NCBI GenBank assembly: GCA_964244725.1
Contig: CAXTJQ010000001.1
Location: 186,001 to 250,000, forward strand
DNA length: 64,000 bases
Origin: Kumtagia sp964244725
Lineage (GTDB): Bacteria > Pseudomonadota > Alphaproteobacteria > Rhizobiales > Rhizobiaceae
Direction: 5' to 3'
Shown here: positions 53,960 to 62,343 of the stretch, one piece after another
How positions within the stretch are numbered: the stretch's first letter is position 1
How the letters are laid out: the number at the start of each line of letters is the position of its first letter
The notes under the pieces: model-generated
What the model saw: only the letters and a program-made list of their open reading frames with translations
Told to the model about the DNA's origin: nothing
Database searches by the model: none
Program-made: the position numbers and the translations under genes

Positions 53960-54946
53960 CTAGCGGAAGAGCGAGAGGATCGACTGCGAGTTGCCGTTGG
54001 CGATCGAGAGCGCCTGGACGCCGAGCTGCTGCTGGACCTGCAGGGCCTGGAGCCGGGTCGATTCCTTGTTCATGTCGGCATCGACGAGCTGGCCGACGCC
54101 GCGGTCGATCGAGTCCATCAGGCTCGTGGTGAAGGTCTTCTGAAGGTCGACGCGCTGCTTGGCGGCGCCGAGATTGGTCGCGGCCGTCGTCATGTCCTTG
54201 AGCGCGCCTTCAACCGCTCCGAGCATCTGTCCGATCTGCTGGTCGTTGGCGAACAGCGTGCCGGCCGGATTGACCAGCGCCAAGTCGGCGACGGCGAAGG
54301 TGTTGCCGGCCGCGTAGGTGCCGAGCGTCGCGGCCGAGGCCGTGGTGCGGGCGCCCGCGGCGTTGCGCGTCGTGTCGATGATGCCTTCCTGTGCGGCCGT
54401 GGCCGTGGCGAAGCCCTCGAAAAGCTTGATGTCCTGAACCTTGACGTCGATGGTCGAGATCGAGGCCGCGCCGCTGGCGTCGCGGTTGAAGGCCGAGACG
54501 ATCTTCACGTCGGCGGCCGCGCCCGTGGCGTTCGAGACGGACAGCATGTTGGTGCCGGAGAAGGTCGCGGCGTCGGCGTAGCTCTTCAATTGAGACTGCA
54601 GCGCCTTGATCTCGATGTCGTATTTCGCCTTGTCGGCGTCGGTCGAGCCGCTGGCGGCGACCAGCTTGGTCTTGATGTCGTTGACCGTGCTGATCGCCTT
54701 GTTCATGCCGGTGTAGGCCGTGTCGACCTTGGAGGCGCCGAGGCCGAGCGAGTCCTGAACCGTGCCCATCGCCTGGCTGTCGGAGCGCATCGTGGTCGCG
54801 ATCGACCAGTAGGCGGCGTTGTCGGAAGCCTCGGCGACGCGGAAGCCCGTCGAGATGCGCGACTGCGTCTGCTCGAGGCTCTTGTTGGTGGCGTTGAGGC
54901 TCTGGAGAGCGGTCAACGCCGAAGCGTTGGTCTGGATGGAGGCCAT
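53960..54946 (-). CDS. flagellin
   Basis: The 328-aa flagellin has both conserved ends: the N-terminal ASIQTNASALTALQSLNATN with SRISTGFRVAEASDNAAYWS, and the C-terminal RLQALQVQQQLGVQALSIAN ending in SILSLFR. The middle is short and variable, as in rhizobial and Brucella flagellins. The ATG at 54946 has AGGTGAG upstream; an in-frame GTG at 54958 is less likely. No other flagellar genes are in the window, so this copy is isolated. Confidence 0.95.
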   Translation of the reverse strand: MASIQTNASALTALQSLNATNKSLEQTQSRISTGFRVAEASDNAAYWSIATTMRSDSQAMGTVQDSLGLGASKVDTAYTGMNKAISTVNDIKTKLVAASGSTDADKAKYDIEIKALQSQLKSYADAATFSGTNMLSVSNATGAAADVKIVSAFNRDASGAASISTIDVKVQDIKLFEGFATATAAQEGIIDTTRNAAGARTTASAATLGTYAAGNTFAVADLALVNPAGTLFANDQQIGQMLGAVEGALKDMTTAATNLGAAKQRVDLQKTFTTSLMDSIDRGVGQLVDADMNKESTRLQALQVQQQLGVQALSIANGNSQSILSLFR

Positions 54947-55292
54947 TGGGGTACTCACCTAACTCTGTACAAACACATCATGCATACCGGCTCGCCGGTA
55001 TGACGGCGTGGCATCATGCCCAATGACCCTTGCGTTCGGTCATTCCGTCATCTCGAAATCGACTCTCGCAGACAGACGTGACCAAACGCATAAACGGAAA
55101 GGTAAATGAACGATGAAGACCCGGGCTGCTGCTGGGCCAGATCGTTCGATCCACATCGTCGGCTTCCACTTTGCTGTTGTCTGCCGGACCCCGTCGTGAC
55201 AATGCGCGCTTCGTCTGCGAAGGTTCCGCAACATCGCCTGGACACAGTCCAGCGCTCTGCCGGATCGCAGCCAACATTCCGATCGGTGCGTC
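54947..55292. other. 346-bp divergent region between flagellin and kinase genes
   Basis: The gap must hold the flagellin promoter and 5' leader on the minus strand and the promoter of the kinase-enolase unit on the plus strand. Short repeats of CCGGTAT/ATACCGG (about 54977-54999) flank a possible hairpin just upstream of the flagellin gene. I see no convincing coding sequence. Confidence 0.5.
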
Positions 55293-56291
55293 ATGGACGA
55301 CGACATTCTCTTGCGACGGAGTCTGGAAGACCGGGGCCTGCTGCATGCGGGCGAGGCGGCGCGCTTTCGGTCGCTCGAGGGCGGCGTCTCTTCTGATATC
55401 AAGCTCGTCGAAGCCAGCGGCCGCCGATTCGTCGTCAAGCGTGCGCTCGCCCGCCTTAAGGTCGCGGCGGTCTGGGAGGCGCCGGTCGGACGCAGCGCCA
55501 CCGAGGCGGAATGGCTGCGCGTGGCAGGACGGCTGTCCCCGGGCATCGCGCCCGAGATCATCGCCGAGGACCGGGCGCTGGGCTATTTCGCCATGCCCTA
55601 TTTCGACCCGGCCAGCCACCCGGTCTGGAAGGCGCGGTTGCTGGCCGGCGATGTCGATCCGGACTTCGCGGCAAGGGTCGGCGGCCGGATAGCGACGATC
55701 CACGCCGCCGCCGCGGGCGATCCGTCGCTTGCCGCGGCATTCGCAACCGATTCCCTGTTCGAGGCGATCCGGCTGGAGCCCTATTTGCGCGCGACGGCGA
55801 AGGCCCACCCTGATCTTGCATCTCGGCTGGAAGGATTGGCCGACCGCACCGCCGCCACGCGGCTGACGCTCGTCCATGGCGATCTCAGCCCGAAGAACGC
55901 GCTGATCGGCCCGGAGGGCCCCATTATTCTCGACGCCGAATGCGCATGGTATGGCGATCCGGCATTCGACCTGGCCTTCTGCCTCAATCATCTGCTGTTG
56001 AAATCGGTGCATGTTCCGCAAGCCGCGGCTGCTCTCGTGGCTTCCTTCGATGCATTGGCGGAGGCCTATCTGGCCCGCGTCGACTGGGAACCGCGCCGCG
56101 CACTCTCGGAGCGTGCGGCAACCTTGCTGCCTGGCCTGCTGCTCGCCCGCATCGACGGCAAGAGCCCGGTCGAATATCTCGCGCCGGACGCGCGCGACGC
56201 AGTCCGTCGGCAGGCGCGCGCCCTGCTTCTTCATCCCGTCGGTCCGAATTTGTCCTCGATCCGCCAAGGCTTCGTATCCTTCCATGCCTGA
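55293..56291 (+). CDS. APH-fold (aminoglycoside phosphotransferase-like) kinase
   Basis: The 332-aa protein has the phosphotransferase core: an N-lobe lysine in RRFVVKRAL, the catalytic loop LVHGDLSPKNALI, and the metal-binding DAEC/WYGD segment (LDAECAWYGDPAFDLAFC). APH-fold enzymes phosphorylate antibiotics, but also choline, homoserine, methylthioribose, fructosamine and other sugars. Its last 8 bases overlap the enolase-like gene, so the two products probably act together. A catabolic kinase role is more likely than antibiotic resistance (inference). Confidence 0.85.
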   Translation: MDDDILLRRSLEDRGLLHAGEAARFRSLEGGVSSDIKLVEASGRRFVVKRALARLKVAAVWEAPVGRSATEAEWLRVAGRLSPGIAPEIIAEDRALGYFAMPYFDPASHPVWKARLLAGDVDPDFAARVGGRIATIHAAAAGDPSLAAAFATDSLFEAIRLEPYLRATAKAHPDLASRLEGLADRTAATRLTLVHGDLSPKNALIGPEGPIILDAECAWYGDPAFDLAFCLNHLLLKSVHVPQAAAALVASFDALAEAYLARVDWEPRRALSERAATLLPGLLLARIDGKSPVEYLAPDARDAVRRQARALLLHPVGPNLSSIRQGFVSFHA

Positions 56292-57567
56292 TACCGCGAT
56301 CACCGCCCTCCACGGCCGCCGCATCTGGGATTCGCGCGGCCGGCCCACGCTCGAAGTCGATATCGTGCTGGCAGACGGCGTGCGCGGGCGCGGCATGGCG
56401 CCCGCCGGCGCCTCGCGCGGTTCGCGCGAGGCCGTGGATCTCAGGGACGGCGGCGCGCGCTTCGGCGGCATGGACGTGGCGAACGCGCTCTACGGCATCA
56501 AAATGGAAATCGCGCCCGCCCTGATCGGCCTGGACGCGTCCGACCAGGCGGCGATCGATGCAAGGCTGATCGCGCTCGACGGTACGCCGACCAAGGCGCG
56601 CCTCGGCGGCAATGCCCTGGTCGCGGTGTCTCTCGCCGTGCTGCGCGCCGCCGCCGCTTCCGCCGGCAAGCCCCTGTGGCGCCATCTCGCCGGCGACGCC
56701 GCGGTCTCGATTCCAATGCCGGAGATCCAGGTTTTCGGCGGGGGAGCGCATGCCGGGCGGCGGGTCGACATCCAGGATTTCATGGTCATGGCGCCGGGCG
56801 CGAAATCCTTCGCGCAGGCGCTGGAGATGACGGCGGAAGTCTACCGCGCCGCCGGCGCGCTGATGGCAGAGCGCGGCGCGCTGCAGGGCGTCGCCGACGA
56901 GGGCGGTTACTGGCCGGCATTCTCGTCCAACGAGGAGGCTCTGGATGCATTGGTCCAATCGATCGAGCGCGCCGGCTTCGCGCCGGGCGCGGAGGTCGCG
57001 ATCTCGCTCGACATCGCGGCTTCGGAATTCGGCGTCGGCGCCCGCTACAGGCTCGGACTCGACAAGCGCGAACTCGATAGCGACGCCATGGGCGAGATGC
57101 TCGTCGGCTGGTGCGAGCGCTATCCTATCGTCTCCATCGAGGATCCTCTGGCAGAAGACGACGCGCCGGGACTGGCGCGGTTCACAGCGGCTGTCGGCGG
57201 CAAGGTGCAGGTCATCGGCGACGATTTCCTGGTCACCAATGCCGGCCTGATCCGGGGTGCGGCTCGCGCCGGGACGGTCAATGCGGTGCTTCTCAAGGTC
57301 AATCAGGCGGGAACTGTCTCCGAGACCAGACAGGCGCTTCTCGCCGCGCGCGACGTCGGGTTCGGCACGATCGTCTCCGCCCGGTCCGGCGAGACGGAGG
57401 ACGTGACGATCGCTCACCTCGCGGTCGGCTGGAACGCGCGGCAGCTCAAGGTCGGCTCGTTCTCGCGCTCGGAGCGCATGGCGAAGTGGAACGAGGTGCT
57501 GCGGATCGAGGAGGAGCTCGGGGCCGACGCCTTTGCCGGCATGTCTGGCCTAAAAGGTTTTGGATGA
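56284..57567 (+). CDS. divergent enolase paralogue
   Basis: The 427-aa enolase-superfamily protein keeps the metal ligands D243, E286 and D313, general base K338 (LLKVNQAG), E206, H156 and K389, and phosphate-binding R368-S369. Three positions that are nearly invariant in true enolases differ (yeast numbering): loop GASTG is GASRG (R45), E168 is D165, and H373 is A367. The phosphate pocket is kept while the mobile loop and a catalytic-water contact are altered, so a related phosphorylated 2-carboxylate may be the substrate. It overlaps the APH-like kinase gene by 8 bp. Confidence 0.85.
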   Translation: MPDTAITALHGRRIWDSRGRPTLEVDIVLADGVRGRGMAPAGASRGSREAVDLRDGGARFGGMDVANALYGIKMEIAPALIGLDASDQAAIDARLIALDGTPTKARLGGNALVAVSLAVLRAAAASAGKPLWRHLAGDAAVSIPMPEIQVFGGGAHAGRRVDIQDFMVMAPGAKSFAQALEMTAEVYRAAGALMAERGALQGVADEGGYWPAFSSNEEALDALVQSIERAGFAPGAEVAISLDIAASEFGVGARYRLGLDKRELDSDAMGEMLVGWCERYPIVSIEDPLAEDDAPGLARFTAAVGGKVQVIGDDFLVTNAGLIRGAARAGTVNAVLLKVNQAGTVSETRQALLAARDVGFGTIVSARSGETEDVTIAHLAVGWNARQLKVGSFSRSERMAKWNEVLRIEEELGADAFAGMSGLKGFG

Positions 57568-57675
57568 AAGCATTCGCATGGTCTAACTGAGTTCGTGCGA
57601 ACAGCCAGTGCAATGGGACATTGATTGCCGACGATCATCGGTCGGTGGCGGTAACGGCTTCCGTGGAGGATATTC

Positions 57676-58440
57676 ATGTCCGTAGCGTTGGTGACGGGCG
57701 CCGCGAAGGGTATCGGCGCGGCCGTGGCCGCGAAGCTCGCAACGCAGTTTGAGGCCGTTGTGCTGTTGGATGTCGACGCTGCCGGGCTCGCGGGAATGGA
57801 GTCCGAACTCCGCGCACTCGCAAGGATCGAGGCGATCGTCGGCTCTGTCGCAAATGCCGAGGATTGCCGGCGCGCAGCGGACGCGGCCGAGAAGCTCGGC
57901 GGGCTCGACGCGCTCTCCCACAACGCCGGCATCCAGCGCTACGGAACGGTCGAGACGACATCCGAAGCGCTGTGGGACGAGGTCTTCGACGTCAATCTCA
58001 AGGGTGCGTTCCTGATCTCCAGGGCGGCGATGCCGCTGCTGCGCAATTCGAGAGGTTCGATCGTCCATATGGCGTCCGTCCAGGGATTTGCCGCCCAGAC
58101 CGGCGTGGCCGCCTATTCGGCCGCAAAGCACGGGCTGATCGGCCTCGTCCGCGCCATGGCGGTGGATGCCGCTCCCTACGGCGTGCGCGTCAACGGCGTC
58201 GCGCCCGGCTCCGTCGATACGCCGATGCTGCGCGAGTCGGTCGCGCTTGCCGACGATCCGAAGGCTGTGTGGGACGCGATCGACGCCATGCACCCGCTCG
58301 GCCGCCCGGCGCAGGCCAGCGAAATCGCCGAACTGGTCGCGTTCCTGCTATCGCCGGCCGCATCTTTCATCACCGGCGAGGTTGTCAAGGCCGATGGCGG
58401 ACTGATGGCGCGGCTTGGCGGCTCGCCCAGGAAGGAATAG
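57676..58440 (+). CDS. short-chain dehydrogenase/reductase (SDR)
   Basis: The 254-aa oxidoreductase has cofactor motif TGAAKGIG (7-14), NAG in place of NNAG (SHNAGIQRYG), catalytic Y147 and K151 (YSAAK), and the C-terminal FITGEVVKADGGLM. The ATG at 57676 follows GGAGGATA. It is 108 bp downstream of the enolase-like gene on the same strand and probably belongs to the same pathway. A palindrome GTTCG-TG-CGAAC lies in the gap at 57591-57602. Confidence 0.88.
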   Translation: MSVALVTGAAKGIGAAVAAKLATQFEAVVLLDVDAAGLAGMESELRALARIEAIVGSVANAEDCRRAADAAEKLGGLDALSHNAGIQRYGTVETTSEALWDEVFDVNLKGAFLISRAAMPLLRNSRGSIVHMASVQGFAAQTGVAAYSAAKHGLIGLVRAMAVDAAPYGVRVNGVAPGSVDTPMLRESVALADDPKAVWDAIDAMHPLGRPAQASEIAELVAFLLSPAASFITGEVVKADGGLMARLGGSPRKE

Positions 58441-58787
58441 CAAGTTGCCGGCGAGATTGGCAATTGGATGCCGGGAAGTATGGCCGTGCCGGAATACGCT
58501 CCAAAGGGAGCATCCGAAGACGCCAGCCAGTGGATTGGCCTGCCGGGCGGCGCGTGTCATGGTTTCGCGACAAGCCTGGAAGAACATCCTTCGAAAATTT
58601 TGTTTCAGCAGAGATGACGTGACCCCACGATGCCGTGGGCGACAGCATTCCTGCATGGAACTACTCACGCGACCCTGCCGTTGGGGAAACATTTCGGCGA
58701 CCAATTTCTTTACGATTGTCCACCAGGGTCAAACAAACAAGGCGGCGACCTGAGGGGGAACGCCGCACAGTGGACCAGAGGTGCGTT
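58441..58787. other. 347-bp intergenic region before the GGDEF-EAL gene
   Basis: The region contains a small perfect hairpin CCCACG-atgc-CGTGGG (58624-58639) and AT-richer stretches (around 58590-58610 and 58700-58740) that may hold the promoter of the cyclic-di-GMP gene. An ATG at 58635 is in frame with that gene, but the added residues do not look family-like. I see no other gene. Confidence 0.5.
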
Positions 58788-61037
58788 GTGCAGCCATATC
58801 CCCTTTCGGCCGGCGAAGCGGAACGTCTCGCGGCGCTGCACGACCTCGACATCATCGACACGGTGCCCGAACCGTCATTCGATGCTGTCGTGTCCCTGGC
58901 CTCGCGATACTTCGGATGTCCGATCGCCCTGGTGACCCTGCTCGACGAAAGCCGCCAGTGGTTCAAGGCCCGTGCAGGGATAGGCGTCCCTGAAACGACG
59001 CGCGATGTGGCGTTCTGCAACTACACCATTCTCACGCCGGATGTCTTCGTCGTCCCCGATGCCACTCTCGACAGCAGGTTCGCTGGCAACCCACTGGTGC
59101 GGGAAGACCCCTTCGTGCGCTTCTATGCAGGCTATCCGCTGACGCTGGACGGACAGAACCGCCTCGGGTCGCTCTGTGTCATCGATAGCGCGCCGCGTTC
59201 GTTCACAGAGGTCGACGAGGCCGCGTTGACCGAATTCGGCCACCTCGTCGAGGCGCTTCTGCGCTCGCATTCCCTGGCGCTCTCGCTGTCCCGGACAGCG
59301 GCCGCAAGCGACCGCAAATCGCGCGAGTTGCACGCCAATCTGCTCTTGCTCGGTCAGGCTGAACGCCTTGCGGACATGGGCGCATGGGAGATGGACCTCA
59401 AGTCCGAGCGCGTCACGTGGTCCGATCATCTTTTCAAAATCCACGACCTTCCCAAAGGGCCTTCCCCGAGCCTCGCGGAGATTCGGGCGTTCTATCCCGG
59501 CGACGCCTGGCAGCGTGTCGAACACTTCATCGATTCCGCCGCGGCCACCGGAGAGCCGTTCAAGTTGGAGACGGACATCGTCACCGCGACTGGCCGCGTC
59601 AGGCGGGTGCAGACGACAGGAGAGGTCGAGATCGTCGAGGGTGTGGCGCTCCGGATCATGGGAGTTCTGCAGGACATCACAGCCGTCCATGAAACGCAGC
59701 GGCTCCTCTGGCAGTCCGCGAACAACGACTTTCTGACCGGCGTGGCCAACAGGGCCAATTTTCAGGTGATGCTGGCGGATCATTTGCGGCAGGCAGGTGG
59801 CCAGGGGTCGTGCATATCGTTGATGCTGCTCGACATAGACAGCTTCAAGGAGATCAATGACACCCTCGGGCACCAGGCGGGCGATGATGTGCTGAGAGCG
59901 GTGGCCAGCCGACTGGTTGCATGCGCGCCCGCCGGGGCTCGGGTCGCGCGTCTGGGAGGCGACGAGTTTGCGGTCATCCTTCCGCACCGGTCTGGCGATA
60001 AGGTGCATCTGGTCGCATCCGACATGCTGCAGACCATCGCGCCGCCCATCGAGGCGACCGGCGAACAAATTCTCGTGACGGCAACCGGTGGGCTCGCCAC
60101 ATTCCCGGCCGACGCCCACAGCGGCGCGGAGTTGCTGCGCTGCGCGGACATCGCGTTGTATAACGGCAAGCGGCACGAACGCGGTTCCGTCGGACCCTAC
60201 GTCGCCGGGATCGCCAACCTGTTCGACAAGCGGCGCATGGCCATCGAGAAGGTCGAGCGGGCCATCATCGGCAACCGGCTGGTGCCTTTTTATCAACCTG
60301 TGGTTCGCTTGAGGGATCGGGCAGCTTACGGCTACGAAGCCCTGGCGCGGATCAGGAATCAGGACGGCAGCGTGAGCGCGGCGGCGGATTTCGCCGAGGC
60401 GTTCAGCGACCCCCGGTCCTGCCGGCGCATCGCCGAACGGATGCTGCATCTGGTGACGGCCGATATCGCCCGCCTGCATGCGCTTGGTCGCGACCCTGGA
60501 ATCATCAGTTTGAACGCATCGCAGGCCGACCTGAATTCGCTGGAGTTCCCCAAACGCCTGCTCGCGCGGCTTGAGGAATGTGGCGTCGAGCCCCGGGCGA
60601 TAACCCTCGAAGTGACGGAAACGTTGCTGCTGAGCAGCGACTCCAAAGCGGTGCGGATGGCCCTGCAGACGTTGAGCGAAGCCGGCGTGCGGATCGCGCT
60701 GGACGATTTTGGCACCGGCTATTCGTCGCTGACGCACCTGCGCGACTTCCCGCTGCATCAGATCAAGATCGATAAATCGTTCGTGTTCGGCCTGGGCGCC
60801 AATGCGGAAAGTCCGGCGATCGTGAAGGCCCTGGTGGATCTCGCCCATGCGCTCGGTTTGTGTGTCGTGGCAGAGGGCATCGAGACCGAGGCGCAATACG
60901 ACTTCCTGCGCGCCATCGGGTGTGATTTCGGCCAGGGCTATCTTTTCGGCAAGGCGCGGGACTTGGGCGTTCCAGCCGCGAGCCAGCCGACCGCGAAGTC
61001 TTCCCGCCGCAAGAGCCATGCGGGCCAATGGGCTTGA
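58788..61037 (+). CDS. GAF-PAS-GGDEF-EAL cyclic-di-GMP enzyme
   Basis: The 749-aa signalling protein has an N-terminal GAF domain (about 20-170; SRQWFKARAGIG and FYAGYPL), a PAS domain (about 200-320; MGAWEMDLKSERVTWSDHLF), a GGDEF domain with intact GGDEF (390-394), and an EAL domain with E517-A-L and DDFGTGYSS (from 639). Both synthesis and breakdown of cyclic-di-GMP are possible. The GTG at 58788 has AGAGG six bases upstream; a GTG at 58770 and an ATG at 58635 are alternatives. No membrane segment is evident. A PilZ gene follows after 3 bp. Confidence 0.9.
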   Translation: MQPYPLSAGEAERLAALHDLDIIDTVPEPSFDAVVSLASRYFGCPIALVTLLDESRQWFKARAGIGVPETTRDVAFCNYTILTPDVFVVPDATLDSRFAGNPLVREDPFVRFYAGYPLTLDGQNRLGSLCVIDSAPRSFTEVDEAALTEFGHLVEALLRSHSLALSLSRTAAASDRKSRELHANLLLLGQAERLADMGAWEMDLKSERVTWSDHLFKIHDLPKGPSPSLAEIRAFYPGDAWQRVEHFIDSAAATGEPFKLETDIVTATGRVRRVQTTGEVEIVEGVALRIMGVLQDITAVHETQRLLWQSANNDFLTGVANRANFQVMLADHLRQAGGQGSCISLMLLDIDSFKEINDTLGHQAGDDVLRAVASRLVACAPAGARVARLGGDEFAVILPHRSGDKVHLVASDMLQTIAPPIEATGEQILVTATGGLATFPADAHSGAELLRCADIALYNGKRHERGSVGPYVAGIANLFDKRRMAIEKVERAIIGNRLVPFYQPVVRLRDRAAYGYEALARIRNQDGSVSAAADFAEAFSDPRSCRRIAERMLHLVTADIARLHALGRDPGIISLNASQADLNSLEFPKRLLARLEECGVEPRAITLEVTETLLLSSDSKAVRMALQTLSEAGVRIALDDFGTGYSSLTHLRDFPLHQIKIDKSFVFGLGANAESPAIVKALVDLAHALGLCVVAEGIETEAQYDFLRAIGCDFGQGYLFGKARDLGVPAASQPTAKSSRRKSHAGQWA

Positions 61038-61040
61038 GCC

Positions 61041-61448
61041 ATGTCTTCAAGGGTCGAAACCGAGAGAAAATGGACCCGCCGGCCGGTGGATTTCGTGGCC
61101 CGCGTTCTCTTTCCGACGCGCGGCATCCGTGACGTCAGCGAGGCGCGGCTTAGGTTGCTGAACCTTTCCGAAGGCGGTGCGGCCTTGAACACCGGCGGGC
61201 TTCGGGGCATCCCCGATTTCTTCTACCTCCAATTCGGCGACGAAGGGTCGGAACTGTTCAGTTGTTACGTTGTCGGGCGACACCTGGACACGCTTCACTG
61301 CCAGTTCAGCAAGGAACTTTCCACCGGGGCGGTGGAGCGCATAATCATGGAACAAAAGACCCTCTCTTTGCTCGATGGTCTCCTGGAGCAGGCGCATAGC
61401 GACGCCTATGATGATCTGGTGCAGCTCCTGCAGCCGAAACCGGGCTGA
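61041..61448 (+). CDS. PilZ-domain protein
   Basis: The 135-aa protein has the PilZ signature: an arginine-rich start (R9-KWT-R13-R14) and N41-L-S-E-G-G46. These bind cyclic-di-GMP in the family. It begins 3 bp after the GGDEF-EAL gene, so the two are co-expressed and may form an enzyme-receptor pair. The C-terminal 40 residues form a helix of unknown partner. Confidence 0.8.
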   Translation: MSSRVETERKWTRRPVDFVARVLFPTRGIRDVSEARLRLLNLSEGGAALNTGGLRGIPDFFYLQFGDEGSELFSCYVVGRHLDTLHCQFSKELSTGAVERIIMEQKTLSLLDGLLEQAHSDAYDDLVQLLQPKPG

Positions 61449-61661
61449 CTCCAGCCGCGTTCGCGCGCCCATTCCACTTCGCCGATCGCGCTCGCTATGA
61501 TCGACGCCGATGCTTCACCGGCCGCCATTCGAGGTCGGCAATCCGCCGATCCTGGCGACGAAACCGCCGGGATCGACAGTCCTGGTCCTGAAGCACAGGA
61601 GCGGCAGCGCGGAGTATGCGGGTCGGGGGTCGTCGGCGGGCAACGCCCGAACGGACCCTTG

Positions 61662-61805
61662 GCGACAGCGGCCTCAAGGTTTCCGCATTCAGCCTCGGCT
61701 GCATGAACATGACCGGCCTTACGGGCGGCCGCAGGACAAGGGTGAGATGATCGGGCTGCCCCATGTGGCGGTCGAGCGCGGCGTCACCCTTTCGGCGACA
61801 GGATG
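61662..61805 (+). pseudogene. aldo/keto reductase remnant
   Basis: In one frame the sequence reads RTLGDSGLKVSAFSLGCMNM from 61662, the typical N-terminus of aldo/keto reductases, and then meets a stop at 61748-61750. A second frame, beginning at about 61735, continues the family with DKGEMIGLPHVAVERGVTLS. So a frameshift splits the fragment, and the rest of the gene (about 250 codons) is missing. It lies in a 549-bp gene-poor gap beside tRNA-Ser, a common place for deletion or integration scars. The flanks (61449-61661 and 61806-61997) show nothing recognisable. Confidence 0.65.
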
Positions 61806-61997
61806 CCGAAAGCCTATCTCGACCTCACCGGCCATAGGGACGCCGATCCGAACGAAAGCCGGCGCGCAGAGAACGAGCGGATGACCGGTTGGGGTGCGAA
61901 GCTGTCATGTGCGGCAAAGACGATACGAACGCGCTTCACGACGCCGTCCAATCAGCCGGCGCAGCCACCGCGGATATCGACCAAAAGCGGCGGCGAG

Positions 61998-62087
61998 TGG
62001 CGGAGAGAGCGGGATTCGAACCCGCGTTACGGTCTCCCGTAAACACACTTTCCAGGCGTGCGCCTTCAACCACTCGGCCACCTCTCC
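61998..62087 (-). tRNA. tRNA-Ser (anticodon GGA)
   Basis: The minus strand folds into a 90-nt class II tRNA including an encoded CCA. The acceptor stem is GGAGAGG with TCTCTCC, discriminator G. The D arm is GGCCGAGTGGTTGAAGGC, the anticodon loop contains TGGAAA (GGA), the long variable arm is TTTACGGGAGACCGTAA, and the T arm is GCGGG-TTCGAAT-CCCGC. It reads UCC and UCU codons. Confidence 0.95.
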
Positions 62088-62343
62088 CGCGTCCCGTCGT
62101 CGCCGGCGGATATAGTGCTCCTCTAGTCGATCTCGCAGCCCCTGCCAAGCGCCCCGCGCGCCAATCGTCTGTCGCTTCGAAGGGCGGCCCGTTTTGTCGG
62201 CAGGGCGGGATACCGCCTAAAATTCCGCGTGAAATTTGATTTTCGGCGTGCAAAGGTAGCGGCCTGACGGGAGGCTTGCTTCCTCCCGGTAAGATCATGA
62301 ACAAGCATCGAACCAAGCAAGAAACCGACAGGGTGTGGATCAC
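62088..62343. other. 256-bp divergent region between tRNA-Ser and the BMP gene, with a hairpin
   Basis: The gap holds the promoters of tRNA-Ser (minus) and the BMP-family gene (plus). A perfect stem CGGGAGG-cttgctt-CCTCCCG lies at 62268-62288, 55 bases before the BMP start, and may be a leader hairpin. No known riboswitch class is recognisable. Confidence 0.45.

Noticed and set aside
55293..56291. Antibiotic resistance gene (aminoglycoside phosphotransferase)
   Set aside because: The fold is shared by many catabolic kinases, and the overlap with an enolase-type gene argues for metabolism.
57591..57602. LexA-type SOS box (GTTCG-TG-CGAAC)
   Set aside because: Alphaproteobacterial LexA sites have GAAC and GTTC halves with a 7-bp spacer; this order and spacing do not fit, and chance is likely.
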